The notes below the pieces were generated by a model. It did not search any database. It saw nothing but the letters and a program-made list of their open reading frames with translations, and was not told the DNA's origin. From NCBI GenBank assembly GCA_907163375.1, contig CAJQUW010001464.1:1-64000 (forward strand): DNA of 64,000 nt. The letters are read 5' to 3'. Each line of letters opens with the position of its first letter. The stretch's first letter is position 1. The stretch comes from Prostheceraeus crozeri. Lineage: Eukaryota > Platyhelminthes > Polycladida > Euryleptidae. The translations under genes and the position numbers were made by a program. Below are positions 23,126-35,566 of this stretch, in pieces.

Positions 23126-23311
23126 CACAATTATGTACATGTACCTAAAAGAAAGTTAGTTGGACAGATAAATTGGATTGGCAGTGCCTGGTGACAGTGG
23201 TGAAAAGATCAAAGACAGCACAATGATGCACATGTATCTAAAAGAAAGTTAATTGGGCAAACAAATTGGATTGAAAGTGCTTGGTGAGAGTGGTGATAGC
23301 GTCAAAAGATG
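23126..23311. repeat. Tandem duplication, 93-bp unit, two copies
   Basis: Units start at 23126 and 23219. Both contain CTAAAAGAAAGTTA, AAATTGGATTG and AGTGGTGA in order, with about 15 percent difference. Confidence 0.8.
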
Positions 23312-24028
23312 GGCATCCTGCATACCCTGCCGACGAAATCAGCTGTGCGATTAGAGAAGTAAATTGACACCCCCGGTGAAATTTTTGAATATCTTATAAA
23401 CCAAGCAAGCGATGATTCCTTGATTTCTAGTAGCTCACTTTCTACGCACTATGCAACTGTTGACTGGAGGAAAATAAATTTGGCACAACACTTTTGGCGT
23501 GAATCTATCGTAAAATATATGTTTGGAATATTTTGGCTGATTTCGGTATATTCACTTCCAATGTAGGCTATATTGCGGCATCAATTCTTGATTGAATAAG
23601 TTGAGACTACATTAAGGATTCTTACTATCAATATAAAGATATTCAGAAATGCAAAGTTTTTGAATTTGAAATAATCTGCTTATTATGCATGCATGTTTGA
23701 AATCTGAAATTCAAATTTGAAAAAAGTATTTTTTTATTGTTTTCGTACTATTTAGTTCTGCAATTAATCAACAATTATTAAACATTTTCAGGATCGTCTT
23801 TTAGCATCAGTATGTCGATTAAAGTTCACTGAATTGGGTTGTTTCTTCACTTGCAGAAACTACATGTAAATACTAAGGTGCAATTTTAGTGCTATTTGAG
23901 TTGAACTAAAAGTTTGAATTATTTCAGCCATCATCTCATACAATAATGTAATCTCAAAACGATTAGTGATCACCATTTTATTAACCACCTTGACCAAATC
24001 TTTCGATTAGTGTATGGTTTGTTAGTTT
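23312..24028. other. No supported gene
   Basis: AT-rich, with no recognisable coding or repeated content. Confidence 0.4.
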
Positions 24029-24029
24029 T

Positions 24030-25890
24030 TGGCCTCACGAAAATTCCTCATGATTTTTTCTCATATATATCTCATGAAATTTCATGCGGATTTAGAACGT
24101 TTTCGCATAAAATATCTCATCAAATTTCATGAGTTTCGCATAAAAATCTCATTAATAAATAAACAGCTGCTCTTTTCAACTTCTGATTTTTTTTCTGGCA
24201 TTTATTTATTGAGGCGGTCTTAGCCTCGCCAGGTTGCTCGTGAGAAGTGGCGTCGCGTGCTCCCAGACCACAGGCCTTCGCTCGGCATTGGAATACTATT
24301 TCTATACTAGACTTTTTTATGTTATAACATTAATTTTCCTAAAAGATGAATTTTTAATGACAATTTCCCGAGCATTTTTTAATGCCAAGTGAATGTGCAC
24401 ATGAGAAGTTGATTGCTCATGTCGCCTAACCGCCTTACTCAAGGAGCTGAGATTACCATATCCCATCTCTGTCCAGACCACATTTTCTCGAGAAAAAAGG
24501 AGGCAAGGACAACAGTTTATTGTGTTTCTCACGGCTGGTCAGCCACTCATGTGTTTGAACTTTGATGCATTAAAATGTCTTTTATATTTCTTATTTCTCT
24601 CTCTGTGAGTGCTTTCAATTTTTAAATCAGGTGTTGGCCTACCTAGCTTGACGACTGACATCTTTTTAGTATATTCCCTTCGGACGAAAGGCGTGATTAT
24701 GAGCTCATCTACAGTACTAAACATAGCGTCACATCAATCACGTAAAAACAAATCATGGAATTCTACGGAATCTGGGTGTTCGAGTCAGATGCATTACTCT
24801 GCACTCATTGGCGAACGCTCATCATCTGATCACAGTCTTATGTGAACGTCAGTCAGCTGCTATTGTTGACGTAGTGGCCTCTCCGACGAGAAACGAAGGA
24901 CAGGAACAATTGGGTTGCGCTTCCCTTTCTATATTTAGATACCAAGCCTCGATGAAGAATAACGGAGAATGTCATTGTAAAAATTGGAGAAGGCAAAGCA
25001 TTATGTCTATCGGGAAAGCCAATATTGGTGCGGGAACGTGCGCTTGCTGCCTCACACGCACACAACTGTCTTTCGCTCGGTCTGAACACACGACTAGCAT
25101 GTGTGTCTAATCGTTAGAAGAAAACAGCTGTGATTCGTGCATGCGCAGCAAAACTGTTCATTTTAAGGTTGAGAGTCTGATTTTGAGACGGACAGCTGCC
25201 ACGAGAAGCTATCGAATTTAAATGAAATATAATGAATGATGACACTTTTCATTTTTATAAATGTTGGTAAATTATTATTTAGGATGCGCTGAAGGCCTTG
25301 CAGGTACGGAGAAGACGCCACTGCTCGTGAGTATTCCCACGACATGTCCACAATTCTATTTCAGTGTTCGCAATACTGCTATTGAATTTTCAGTATACGC
25401 AACCGTTATTGCTATCACGATATGCTATTGAACTGTTATTGCATACATGTATATCTCTATTTTCAACATCTCGCATTCAACATCTAATCGTAAAGTCAAA
25501 TTATATATTGCATCATTTCGAGAAGGATGGTGAATCGATATGATACATTCTATAATTGTTGCCTTTTATCCTTTATAGACTAAAGTTGGGTATTCTTATC
25601 GATTGAATAAGCTTTCTTATGACTCTTTCTTTTCGCGGTTAGCATGCATACCTTACTACTTATAAACTTCTTTTCACAAAACCTCATGAACACAACATCA
25701 GTTATTATCCTCATGAATGTTCTCATTACCACTCATTATATTCTCATCAAAGCATCATGAGAACATCATCTGCTAAATATTTTCTCATGAGAATATCATG
25801 AGGCTCATCATAACCTCACAATCTCTCATAAAAATGTCATGAATCCTCATTAAATTTCATGAGTTCTCATGAAAAAGTTTCGTGAAGAGG
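24030..25890 (-). mobile_element. Decayed hAT-like element with TCATGA-rich ends
   Basis: Both margins (24030-24150 and 25680-25890) are packed with the palindrome TCATGA and variants such as TCATGAAATTTCATGA. The margins also face each other as imperfect inverted repeats: CCTCACGAAAATTCC on the left against CCTCTTCACGAAAC on the complement of the right. Between them lies a minus-strand remnant of a hAT gene. Clusters of a short subterminal motif are known in hAT elements such as Ac. The exact ends and an 8-bp target duplication could not be fixed, so the borders are approximate. Confidence 0.5.
24317..24724 (-). pseudogene. hAT transposase N-terminal region (TTF/ZMYM zinc finger)
   Basis: Read from 24724, the frame begins with a segment ending KLGRPTPDLKIES, passes a TGA at 24541-24539 where the family has a tryptophan (MSG-stop-PAVRN), and continues NTINCCPCLLFSRENVVWTE, GYGNLSSLSKAVRRHE and STSHVHIHLALKN. 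This is the C-x2-C...H-x5-H zinc finger found at the N-terminus of DUF4371-type hAT transposases and ZMYM-related proteins, which binds the element ends. The gene stops after the finger; the catalytic domain is gone. One nonsense change plus a large truncation marks it as dead. Confidence 0.8.
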
Positions 25891-27213
25891 CTGTCAATTT
25901 CAATTTTATATGGTGATATAATGGGAAATTGTTGAAAATTGACGTTTTTACTTTGACCTTCACCTCAGCCCAGGGATGACCTTGAAAATAAAAATAATGC
26001 TGTCTTTTTGAATACCCTTTCAAAGCCCTTTCGATTGATGTGTGGCTTGGCAAAGTTGGTATAATAGTTTGGGAGATCAGCATCCTCCAGTTATTTCCAA
26101 TTTCTGAGGTGAAGATAAGAAGAATCAAACTCTTGATGATGAAATTCGTGGCTATTAAAAGGCCGTACTCTCTAAATTCTTGCAGTTTGATGCTTTCCAT
26201 TGCATGTCGAGAAAATAGCGTCGTTGATATATTTTACGCGTGTAAACACACTAAAGGCAAACTAATAATACGTTCGTATGAAAAAAACTAAAAAAAGCAC
26301 AGCCATTATTCGAATCCAATTTTCAAAATTCTGAGGATTCCAACGTTTCTATCGATCTTTTTGACATGTTAATGCATTCAAGCTCATCGAAAACAAAATA
26401 TCAATCTCTGGCTTGCATCGAATTGAGTGCCAAAGACAACACTTGAAAAAGTAAATATCTTCCGTCTACCTGAAGATTTCGATTCCATCATTTGAATATA
26501 TTTGAAATGAAAATAGAACGTTCTCTCTGCTTATTCTGACAAAGCAATAGTCAGGTGCAATTTAACACAAATTCTCTCAGTTTCATCAAACGGAAGAGGA
26601 AGTGAATTCAGATATTTAGGAATTATCTGTCTTTGTCTCTTCAAAGCGTATTAAAGAAGTTCGGTACGTAGATCGGGATATTGGCACACTTGCTAAAGGT
26701 AAAGTGCACATTAATAATTCAGATGACAAAATAATACTGATAATCCGTCGTCAACAACACCCACAAATAACTGCTATCATTTTAATGAAAATGAAAGGAA
26801 ATTGAAAGTATACTAAAGGATTTATCGATTTCATTATCTGCGGACATTATCGGAATGTCTGCAGAATTTTAGTAGTCACAGTAGATCTGTTTATCGCATC
26901 GATTTTGGAAGTTGATTCTGATACGATGAGTCGAAAGTAAAACACGAATCAGAAGCGAAGAAGATCAATCTCAACGAATATGATCCGATAATCGGATTCA
27001 CATTTGCACACTGAAATATATCACTGAAGTTGGGATGTTTTTCCTACGATGGTGAGGGATTTATACTAAAACGTCGCCATTCCGATTTCGTCGGACTTCC
27101 GAATTCATCGCATTCGATCACGTCGCAAAAAGCCGCATAAGAAAGAAGGCCGCATTCGAAATCGTCAGATCCAAAATATTCTACATTGTATGTTTCTTTC
27201 TAAACATAACACG
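25891..27213. other. No supported gene
   Basis: AT-rich. Around 25940-25995 a TGACCTT/TGACCTTGAAAAT stretch resembles one at 33515-33560, so a diverged interspersed repeat may be present. The overlapping open frames at 25850-26291 run in opposite directions and lack support. Confidence 0.4.
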
Positions 27214-27221
27214 TCTTGCTC

Positions 27222-27654
27222 CACTAGGTGACATCGTCACGCGTAATTACGGAGCAGCCCAAACATCCGTGGTTAAGCGCAGTTTATACTTCTACGCGCG
27301 TACATACGCGCTGCACTCACGTGAGTAAGCAATCACTTCATCTGATGCTGTCAAAACATAGGGAATGTTTATGAATACGCGCGGGCGAGAGTTTATAGTT
27401 CGCGCGCCGTCTACGATTGTCCGCGTTGCCGCTTGAAACACGGATGAACGCTTGTACATGCTCTGTCTGCCCTGAGCATGAAATTTAGGTCCCATCATAT
27501 TGTTAAGCCTCTGATACAATACAGACACATGAGACGCAAAGTTTATGTAGCAGGACTGACGACATATGTTGTAGTAATGTCACGCGTAAGCACGGATGTT
27601 TAGGGTCATGTGTAATTAGCCTACGCGTAATTGAGTGTGGCATGTCACCTAGTG
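27222..27654. mobile_element. 433-bp hAT-type MITE with 8-bp target duplication
   Basis: Ends are CACTAGGTGACAT at 27222 and its exact complement ending at 27654. The flanks TCTTGCTC (27214-27221) and TCTTGATC (27655-27662) form an 8-bp target duplication with one difference, the length expected for hAT. The interior is noticeably richer in CG and in ACGCG than its surroundings and has no coding content. Inner similarity between arms includes AAACATCCGTG. Confidence 0.85.
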
Positions 27655-27662
27655 TCTTGATC

Positions 27663-29050
27663 TAACCATGACAGAAATGACTCAAGTGATAGAATCCGAT
27701 AGATGAATACAATTTTAAATCGCGTTATAAAAATAAAATCATTATAGTTGTCATGGAAATAAGGAAGGATGTTCGAATGGAAATGCTTAGAGTTGATCTA
27801 AGCATTGACTGATCTGAACTTGGAAATATCTATTTTTAATAATCCCTACCTATGCCATGCATGAACACCATAGGCCCATAGACTTTGTTCCGATCTGCCC
27901 ATGAGCTGTCAGGTTATTGATCATCAAACTGCAATTAAATCGGAATCCAATTGCGACGAAAATGGAAACGCTACCAACTAGGATGCAACGAGTTCAGAAC
28001 AACGACATTTTCGTACAATGCGCATGAGTGGTGGCTGCATTGCAAATATATCAGTCAATTTATAACTTGTCACATTGCAACACAAATCAATCAATAAACT
28101 GCAAATATTCCATGGCAGCAATCAATTAATCTTTGAACCCCTGCCCAGCTCCCACTTCCTCAGCATAACCGCTTTAGCATCATATTAGACCCTACCAATC
28201 CTCAAAGATACTTGCAATCAAATTTCGTCTCAAAATTTTCAATAATTTGAGAACACATGTTGAGTTAGAACAGATGAATGCCACTGTTGCAAAGTTCACA
28301 TTGGTGGTATGGATGGGCATTTGCAGAAGTTCCCGCCTTCTACTCTGTGACTTCTGTCGCTAGATTTGAGCATCTCAATCTCTGTGATTCTCACGAGAAG
28401 AGCCAGTCAGTCACATAAGCCCAACACCCGGTATTATTCATAAGCTTATCAATAATCAATTGATAAGTAAGCCGTAGCCTATAATGTAGGCCTAGACTTG
28501 CTATCGGGAAGGTAGGCTAGACTTAGAAAAAGCAACATCATAACGGTTGCCTTTTGCTATAGTCTGTGATTTATCCGATAGGCTATTTAAGATTCATTAT
28601 AAAGGCCCGACTGCATGGACCAAAAATCCATTTCGCTTGCCTTGATGGGATGATACAAAACCTAAGCCTGGCAAGCCCATGCACAGGCTGCCCAGTTACC
28701 TATAGCAAAGACACAGAATGGCCTAAACACATGGCCTAGGAGAGGCCTAGACACAATGACAGTGCATGACCCGGTTACTATACAACCAGGTTAAGGTGTA
28801 GGCCTATATACTCGTTTTAAAATGTATGTATGGTAAAGGTCTATAATAATGGCAAGGGGCCCATGGTAGCTACGATGTTGCATCATGTTAGGCTTGGGTG
28901 TGCAAACCCAAACCCTCTACGGGACATAGGATGCAATTCTATGGTAGTAGGCTTGGATCATCAAAATTCTTCCTTGGGTTTCTTGGGGTAAACCCAATCA
29001 ACACCTAAACCGCGCTTGTCTTGGGTGACCCAATGCAAGCCCTATAGTAA
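27663..29050. other. No supported gene; rich in AGGCCTA words
   Basis: No coding signal. From 28470 to 28820 the word TAGGCCTA and variants (GGCCTAGG, AGGCCTAGAC) recur many times. From 28880 to 29045 CTTGGGT/AAACCCA recurs on both strands. Confidence 0.4.
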
Positions 29051-29055
29051 CCTTG

Positions 29056-29250
29056 TTTGGATTTTCCAGCTCATAGACGATCCTAACTTTTTCAGCGTTT
29101 AATCAATTTTGACGGATACTATGAGACTGCGTAATTTGACTTTTATATTTTGCACATTTTGTGTTTTTAATTTTTTTATAGCCATAGCTGTGCACGTTTT
29201 CTGTTGAATCAAAACACTTGTATCCGAGACGGAACATGCTGGGGCTCGGC
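29056..29250 (+). repeat. Interspersed repeat, copy 1 (partner at 31584-31775)
   Basis: The two segments align directly: TTGGATTTTCCA, AGACGAT, AATTTTGACGG, TTTTTNTGTTGAATNA and ATCCGNNNC occur in order. Similarity is weak to moderate and the family is unknown. Confidence 0.5.
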
Positions 29251-29819
29251 CGTTCAACACAGTTGGTGGAAAGTAGCATTCAGAGAGAGCACCTGATAAT
29301 GTTCTTGAAAATGACCTCTTTTGAAGAATTGGGAGTAATTCCTCAGGAGTAGCCTGTATATTGACTGCAGCTTCATCTAATTGCCAACTTTGTCCAGCAA
29401 CTAATCATTTGAGAGGGTTTGATTTTGAACGGCAATTAGCCTCAACAATCGAGACACGGTGACGCCCATGAATGCAACAACAGAGCATCGAACAGGGTTA
29501 GATGAAGTTCAGCTGTAGCTAGTTTGTATCACCGACTCCCAGAAACTCCTACTCCTGAAGTACAATCAACTTAGGCCATCACCGTGAGATACGGAATATA
29601 TTGTATTGATGTCGGAACCTGAGGAACCGCCACTGACTGACCTTCGTCTTTAAAATGTAGGGTCTTCAACAAAAGAATACATAATTAGTCAACAGTTTGT
29701 TTATATGTCCATCAGATTCGCGAAGAAAGATTTCAGAGAATTCCGGGATGACTCGATAAAATACATGGTCGAACAGTGCACCGATTTCGACGAGGAATGC
29801 ATCAAAAGAATGCTCAATG

Positions 29820-30690
29820 AAAAACCCTTTCATCTTGTCTCTGATTCATTATCATGCTCACATGATTTAACATTGAAAATTTGAGATTTCTGTGATAAGC
29901 GAGTGTCATATTTTGACCATCTCTCCACTTTAAGCAATAACGGATACGAATTAAAAAGCTGAGAACATAAACTTTCGAGTGGTGTATGCACAGAATTAAA
30001 TTCATCTGCGCGTGCTTCGGCTTCCTAGAAAGGAAGAATTGTATATAACCTTAATATCGAAATGGCACATCACAGAATGGCACAACTTGCTCCTTTCCGA
30101 AAGGATAATTCGTGTATCGCTTGCTATTGGAAATGGCAAACAATAAGCTGTCAGCAGAGGACACCAGAGCCAGTGAGAGATGCGTGCATGCTGTGATATC
30201 ACTTAGCACACACCAAAACACACATCGATGTCTGTCTTCGATTCAAAGTATGCACTATACAGTGAGCAATGCCGAGCAGAGGATGTGAAAACATCAAGTG
30301 AATCAATTTTCGTACGCCTGCTACTTTTTTAATAATGATCGGAAGGACCAATATTATGGAGAAAACTTGTGCGCAATGATCTGAATCTTCGAATCTGAAG
30401 GAATTTTGACAATCGAAGCACTTTGCTGGAGCTCACATTAATCCGCAAGCAACGCACGACTGTTTCCTATCTTGGTAAGGTATTAGGAATTCCTTTTTGC
30501 CCACTGAATAGGTTCCTCGATGTGCAGTGGATTTCGTATTAATCACACTTCTAGCAAACCGAAGCAGATAAAGAAAATATTTAATTCTGTGGGTGTATGG
30601 CATGTCAATGTAAATTGAGATTGAAAGGCAGGAGTAGCGATTGAAGCTTGACATAATTTAGGTGGTCCGTTTTATGTGATCAACTCAATT
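29820..30690 (-). repeat. Repeat R, uninterrupted copy (piggyBac empty site)
   Basis: Inverted relative to the 5.2-8.5-kb copy. The two halves of that copy are adjacent here at about 30325-30335, where TTTTTAATAATGATCGG replaces the piggyBac. The outer parts (29820-29990 and 30640-30690) also resemble the inverted pair at 55246-56130, sharing TTCATTATCATNCTCACATG and TTTAGGTGGNCCGTTTTNTGTGATC. An open minus-strand frame (30654-30433) contains THRIKYFLYLLRFARS and KKEFLIPYQDRKQSC; function unknown. Confidence 0.78.
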
Positions 30691-30725
30691 TGACCTTGAC
30701 TTTGTTGGATAAGGTTAGAATTGAA

Positions 30726-30992
30726 GTGATCAGGAAGAAGGTTAAAGTTGATGAGTCGGGCGCGAAGATGAAAGAAGGAAGACTGCGATGGTTTGGGCAC
30801 GTACAGAGACGGAATGAGAGTTAGTTAGGGAAGAGAGTGATGGATTTGAAGGTCGGTTGGCGGAAGAGAGGAAGACCAAGGACAAGATGGCGTGATTACG
30901 TAGAGGAGGACCTGAAAGTCGCGGACCTGGACGAGGAGGACGCCTAAGACCGAAACGAGTGGAGGAGAATCCGAACCGGCGATCCTACATGA
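30726..30992 (+). pseudogene. RTE-type LINE, 3' end of the reverse transcriptase gene
   Basis: One plus-strand frame with two in-frame stops reads KEGRLRWFGHVQRR, then GWRKRGRPRTRWRDYVEEDL and, near the end, EWRRIRTGDP. The order LRWFGHV - RGRPRTRW - DL - IRTGDP is the C-terminal signature of RTE/BovB-like LINEs. The stops fall after NES and after DEEDA. The downstream GAAGAGGAAGATGAAGAGAAG run (31008-31030) fits the simple-repeat tail of these elements. The bulk of the element is missing, as usual for a 5'-truncated insertion. Confidence 0.85.
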
Positions 30993-31320
30993 ATGAGATA
31001 AAAGCCATTAGAAGAGGAAGATGAAGAGAAGAAGAACTCTGCAGCATACCACCTATATGTGAATATAGCACAAGAAGGTGTCAATGTAAGCTAAATAGAC
31101 TGGTAGAGATCAACTGTTTGACAAAGGACTCTGTATCAAATGCAGCAAAATTTCGAAGATACTACTCCTTTACAAGTACAATGCTTTGCTTATTTAGGAT
31201 GAGCTACACGGCGACAGTGCAATACGGTCACCCATTGAGCTTGCTGCTGTCTTCGCATTGCGATGGTGATGATAAACACTGCTCAGCAAATAGTTTGAGG
31301 CGGCCTGAGACGCACCAAGC

Positions 31321-31543
31321 TACACTGTAAACTGTCACCTCCTAAAATCGAAGAAATCTGCATCCTAAAGCGCGACACACTAGAATTTTAGGAGGTTGCG
31401 TGAAATAGAATGCTGACATACTAAAGAGAACAATAACACTAGTGCGCTAGCCTCCTAAAACGCTTTGCTTTAGGATTTTTTTATTAGTTACGAATAGTGT
31501 CTCGCTTCAGTGTGTGATTTAGGAGGTGCTGGTTTAGAGTGTA
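31321..31543. mobile_element. TACACTGTAA MITE, copy 1
   Basis: Ends are TACACTGTAAACTG...CACCTCCTAAAATC and, on the complement of the right end, TACACTCTAAACCAGCACC. The outermost TA on each side may be the target duplication, as for Tc1/mariner relatives. It is closely similar over its length to 42535-42779, including GGAGGTTGCGTGAAATAGAA and AACGCTTTGCTTTA. Confidence 0.85.
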
Positions 31544-31799
31544 TGGTCCGTAAATTCCAAAACGGTTCAATATGCATGTGATTGCTTGGATTTTCCAATT
31601 CAAAGACGATTTTGACATTTTTAATGTCGCTGCTGGCGATTAGCATTGAGAACGCTCAATAAAATTTGACGGCCATCTAACAGCATATTTTCTTCTTATA
31701 TATTTTCCATGTTTAGAGCTCTTGATTTTTGCAATGCCGTAATTGTGTGCTTTTTCTGTTGAATTAGAAAAATGCAAATCCGGTCACTTAACTGAATGA

Positions 31800-34180
31800 A
31801 TTTCTAATTTCCCGACTTTGCTGTGATGCTGATAATTGCGATTCAACTTGTGAGGTTGTTTCTTGTGTGAAAAGGGATTTCAGTTTGATTTCATCTTAAT
31901 CTTCAAGTTTTAATTAGGGCGTGTTCAATTAAGGTGTTTATATCCTGATGAAAATTAACTGTCGAATAAATTAACGCTGCATTTGAGTGGCAGCTATCTC
32001 CTGCTCTTGAAAATGATTTACTAAATTATATCCATTTCATCCACTTAGCTCGTCAAGTTAGTTTTGTTATTCATTTGGGTATCATCTGTGACGTCTTAAT
32101 ATCGCATTTATTACAAGTGACATGAAAACATTCGGATGACTGCAGGATCTTCAATGCCGGGCTCTGAAGAGCATCGCTATCCCGGGGGAAGCGACCCCCT
32201 TCCTTAACTTCCTACTGCTCTGCTGTACATGAAATTATTAGGGTAGAATATTCTGCGTGTGGTCTTTCTAACGGTGGTATCTGTTTTTTCTAATTCGTCC
32301 ATCTTGATGCTTTAAATGGCGATTTAAAATTTGAACTTCAAAATTAAGCGGATTTTTTATGTTTTCTCCTCATCGACTGCAAACACAGATTCAGTGCTTT
32401 TAGTTCAATAACGTTAGTGACACATACAATTAATGATCAGGAGAATGATGCTATTTGATGCTCTAAACTTGTTTGTCTACACATCATGAATTTAAATTCA
32501 AAATTTGAATATGTGATATTGCTAATAATAAAAATAAATCATAAGCAGAAAAAGGAAAGTTTTCACTCAAAATTGACTACTTTTATTCATCTGTAGAAAC
32601 AATTTAAGAGGTTTTGCTACCTTCCAATAATGTAATTAAGACCAATAATGACACTGAATAAGCAGAAGTTTTCAAAACAATATGAACAAACACTACTTAG
32701 TTGCAACTTAGTTGACTCATTTCTACTGAAAAGGAATTAATAGGTAGTATTTACATGACATTCAAGTTTGTATGACTCTTATCGATGTCTATAGTATCTT
32801 TAATGTCTATATTATCTTGATGGTGCAATTTATGGACACCTAGTTGTGATGTGATGCAACAAATTGATATTCAGCTTGCTTTGTCAAAACTTAGCATACC
32901 AGATGTTTGCAAAATCAGGCAAAAAATTCAGACTTTCAAAAAATGCACTTTTCAAAACGGGCCATGAATTTAACTTTCCCATGAATCAAATGCAAAGATT
33001 TTCGGCGAAAAGTTGGGAAATACCCACAAACTAAAAGTCACAAAAGCCTGGGTCAATCGGTTCAGTTTTAAAAGTTCCTCAACAAAAATACGACAGGGGG
33101 CCCCGGTATGGATAGGGTTAACATTCGCACCACTGCGAGGGGGGGGCAGCGCCCCTCTCCTACCGAAATTTTTATCTAGCTCCTGAAAGAAGGAAGATAC
33201 GAACTCCAAATTTTAGATAGCTTATTTTCTACGTATGCCACAGCTTTCCAGCAAGTTTTAATATCATCGGCATCATACTTTCGTCACAATGAGATTTCAA
33301 AAATTTGAACGTACGACAGATTTGTCGAATTTTGCACTATTTTCGCTTTAAATGTTTTAGGTGTCCTTATCAATATCAAATCTATTCAAATTTATAAAAG
33401 AAAGTGTCTTCGAGTCAATGTGAATAGAGAATGATAGTTCCCTTGTAGATGCTAATTAGACTTTGACGCTTTGAATTCAAAATTCAAAAACCTTAGCATA
33501 AAGCATCTTATTGACCTTTGACCTTACACTTGTCCTCCACAGTGACCTTGAATATAGAAGCAATGATGATATTCTGACTCGTCATCATGGAAGCTGTCAT
33601 GTAGTGCATTTTGTTTTGAACTTGGTCAAATGATTTCTGAGATATGATAAGAAATACTAATCATAGTGAAAAAATCACCTTTTTGACATTTGACCTCCAG
33701 AATAATAATAATAAGCAATTTCTTCTGCAAAAATTGACATTCATCAATTTTACAGAAAACGCGCTCCATGGCCCCGCGAGGCGCTTACAGGATTGCGCAA
33801 AGAACGTAAAGAGAATGGCATTTATCTAGCAAAAAGAAAAATTTCTGAATTCAACGCTATAACAATTGCTATAAAACGCTGAAAAAATGTTGCACAAACA
33901 CATTTAGCAGGAATGAGTTCCAAAAAGGAAAAACACGATAGAAAAAATAATTGCGCAATGTCTTTGTGTGAGGGAGGAATTTTGGCAAAAATTGGCGCGG
34001 ATTGTCGGCACAACTTCTAGTAGAGTATGGGGTATGAAGTAAAGTAAAATATTTCCAAAAATCAGATTCAATTATGTCATGATACGCTTTGAAAAAAGAT
34101 GTAAATCTAGCATTTTCCGTCTTTCACATAGGGAACGAAAACCTAGTAATTTCAAGCGATGATCATACTCTTCATAAGTA
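31800..34180. other. No supported gene
   Basis: AT-rich. A G-run (GGGGGGGCAGCGCCCC) lies near 33139-33154. Between 33515 and 33700 TGACCTTTGACCT-type words recur, as at 25940. The minus-strand frame 32970-33209 has no recognised content. Confidence 0.4.
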
Positions 34181-34185
34181 ATTTT

Positions 34186-34407
34186 TCAACGCTTACAAAC
34201 TTGACGAGTGAAATATCGTTGGACTCTTTCGATGGAATCAATATCGCGCTGTAAAATTGGGCTAAAAATTTGACAATTATATTCCAATATTGGTCTTACA
34301 AATACTTTATACTCATGGATCAAACAGTCTTTATTGTTAGACACAAACCCTTTCAAAATGACATAAGCTTTGAATATCAAAACAGTGATATTATTCTGAC
34401 TCGACAT
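34186..34407 (-). pseudogene. LINE reverse transcriptase C-terminal fragment
   Basis: The minus-strand frame contains KVFVRPILEYNCQIFSPIL, RDIDSIERVQRYFTR, the thumb-region pattern (Y-x-RPILEY...I...W/F-x-P-x-L...D...IE-x-VQR-x-FTR) seen in CR1/Jockey-type LINEs. Only about 70 codons remain. It lies directly downstream of the Penelope-like element on the same strand but belongs to a different class of element. Confidence 0.82.
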
Positions 34408-34558
34408 GATGAGAGTTATTGTTTGGTGTAATTTATTTTGAGCTAAAAGAGGTGAAAAACAATGATAGAAAAGATCTAAATCATGTTATAAGCAACAAAT
34501 CATTTCAAAAGCTGAAGTACATGATAACAGTTAAATAAGGTACACACAGTAACTCGAC

Positions 34559-35566
34559 TCAAATTAATTTACATTTAAAAAAAGCACCATCATGGTTAAC
34601 TTGCTTATTCAAAGTGGGGTTGAGTTTTTTTAAGTACATGGCTTCCAAAATATTTAGGTCATAAGTGTTGGGAGCTTGAGAGAGAATTTTGAAATTGTCA
34701 ACTTTACAGCTGCAACTGCAATTTAACCTATGGTCAGAAATGGCGGACATTTTTTCCCGATGTTCTTTTATTCTTAAGTTTAAGTGTCTTGTGGTTCTAC
34801 CTATGTAGGTAATGCGAGGGTCCACCTCACAAGCGAATTGGTAAATGACATTAGACCTAAGAACTTTGGGAGTATGATCTTTGTTGGAGAAACCACTTTT
34901 TAGTTTATTGCATGTGAAAACCCAACGGATAGGAAATTCTTTATCTATTCTACGAAATAGTGATTGTAGTTTCTTTTTAAAATAAACCGATTGAATGCCA
35001 AAAAATGGAATTTTGACAGTATGGAGGTATTGGGATTCATCTTTTTCTTTTGGAGCACAGAATCTTGTGTCCAGATAATGTTTGACCACTTTTTGTATAA
35101 AGTACAACGGATATCCGTTGTTTTGAAAAATTTTTGTCAATTTCCCTATTTCATCATGGAAAGTTTGCCATGACGAGCAGACGATGTAGGCTCTGTTGAT
35201 CAGAGTGCTTAAAACAGAAATTTTCCATTGCATGGGGCATATGGCTCTGAAATTCAAGGTTAGACCAGTGTACGTGGGTTTTCTGTATACCTTAGTAGTT
35301 AGCGTGTTGGATGAAACGTCCAGGTCAATATCTAGAAAAGGTAGCACTTTACCTCCTACCTCTGTAGTGAATTTCATATTACTATGCCACTTGTTAATAT
35401 AGTTGAAGAAGGATAAGTGGTCATCATCTTCAAAGATAGCCAAGATGTCATCTACATATCTGACATAGAATTTTAGGTTTAGTTTATCATTCTGTAGGAA
35501 AGTCTGTTCTAAGTGTCCCATAAATAAGTTACTGAGGGTTGGGGCTAGGGGGCTACCCATGCTCAA
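34559..35566 (-). pseudogene. Penelope-like element, RT motifs B-E and GIY-YIG endonuclease
   Basis: The 335-codon frame opens with SMGSPLAPTLSNLFMG (RT motif B) and has YVDD at residues 37-40, the polymerase active site. GGKVLPFLDIDLDV and VYRKPTYTGL follow. The C-terminal third is a GIY-YIG nuclease: CEVDPRITYIGRTTRHLNLR, KEHREK and a late ILEAMYLKKLNPTLN with the catalytic glutamate. The RT copies the element RNA and the nuclease nicks the target. The frame is in phase with the upstream RT part and was once continuous with it. Confidence 0.9.

Noticed and set aside
25283-25326. Short GT/AG-bounded segment reading DALKALQV
   Set aside because: At 44 bases it is too short to separate from chance, and it lies inside the decayed hAT element.
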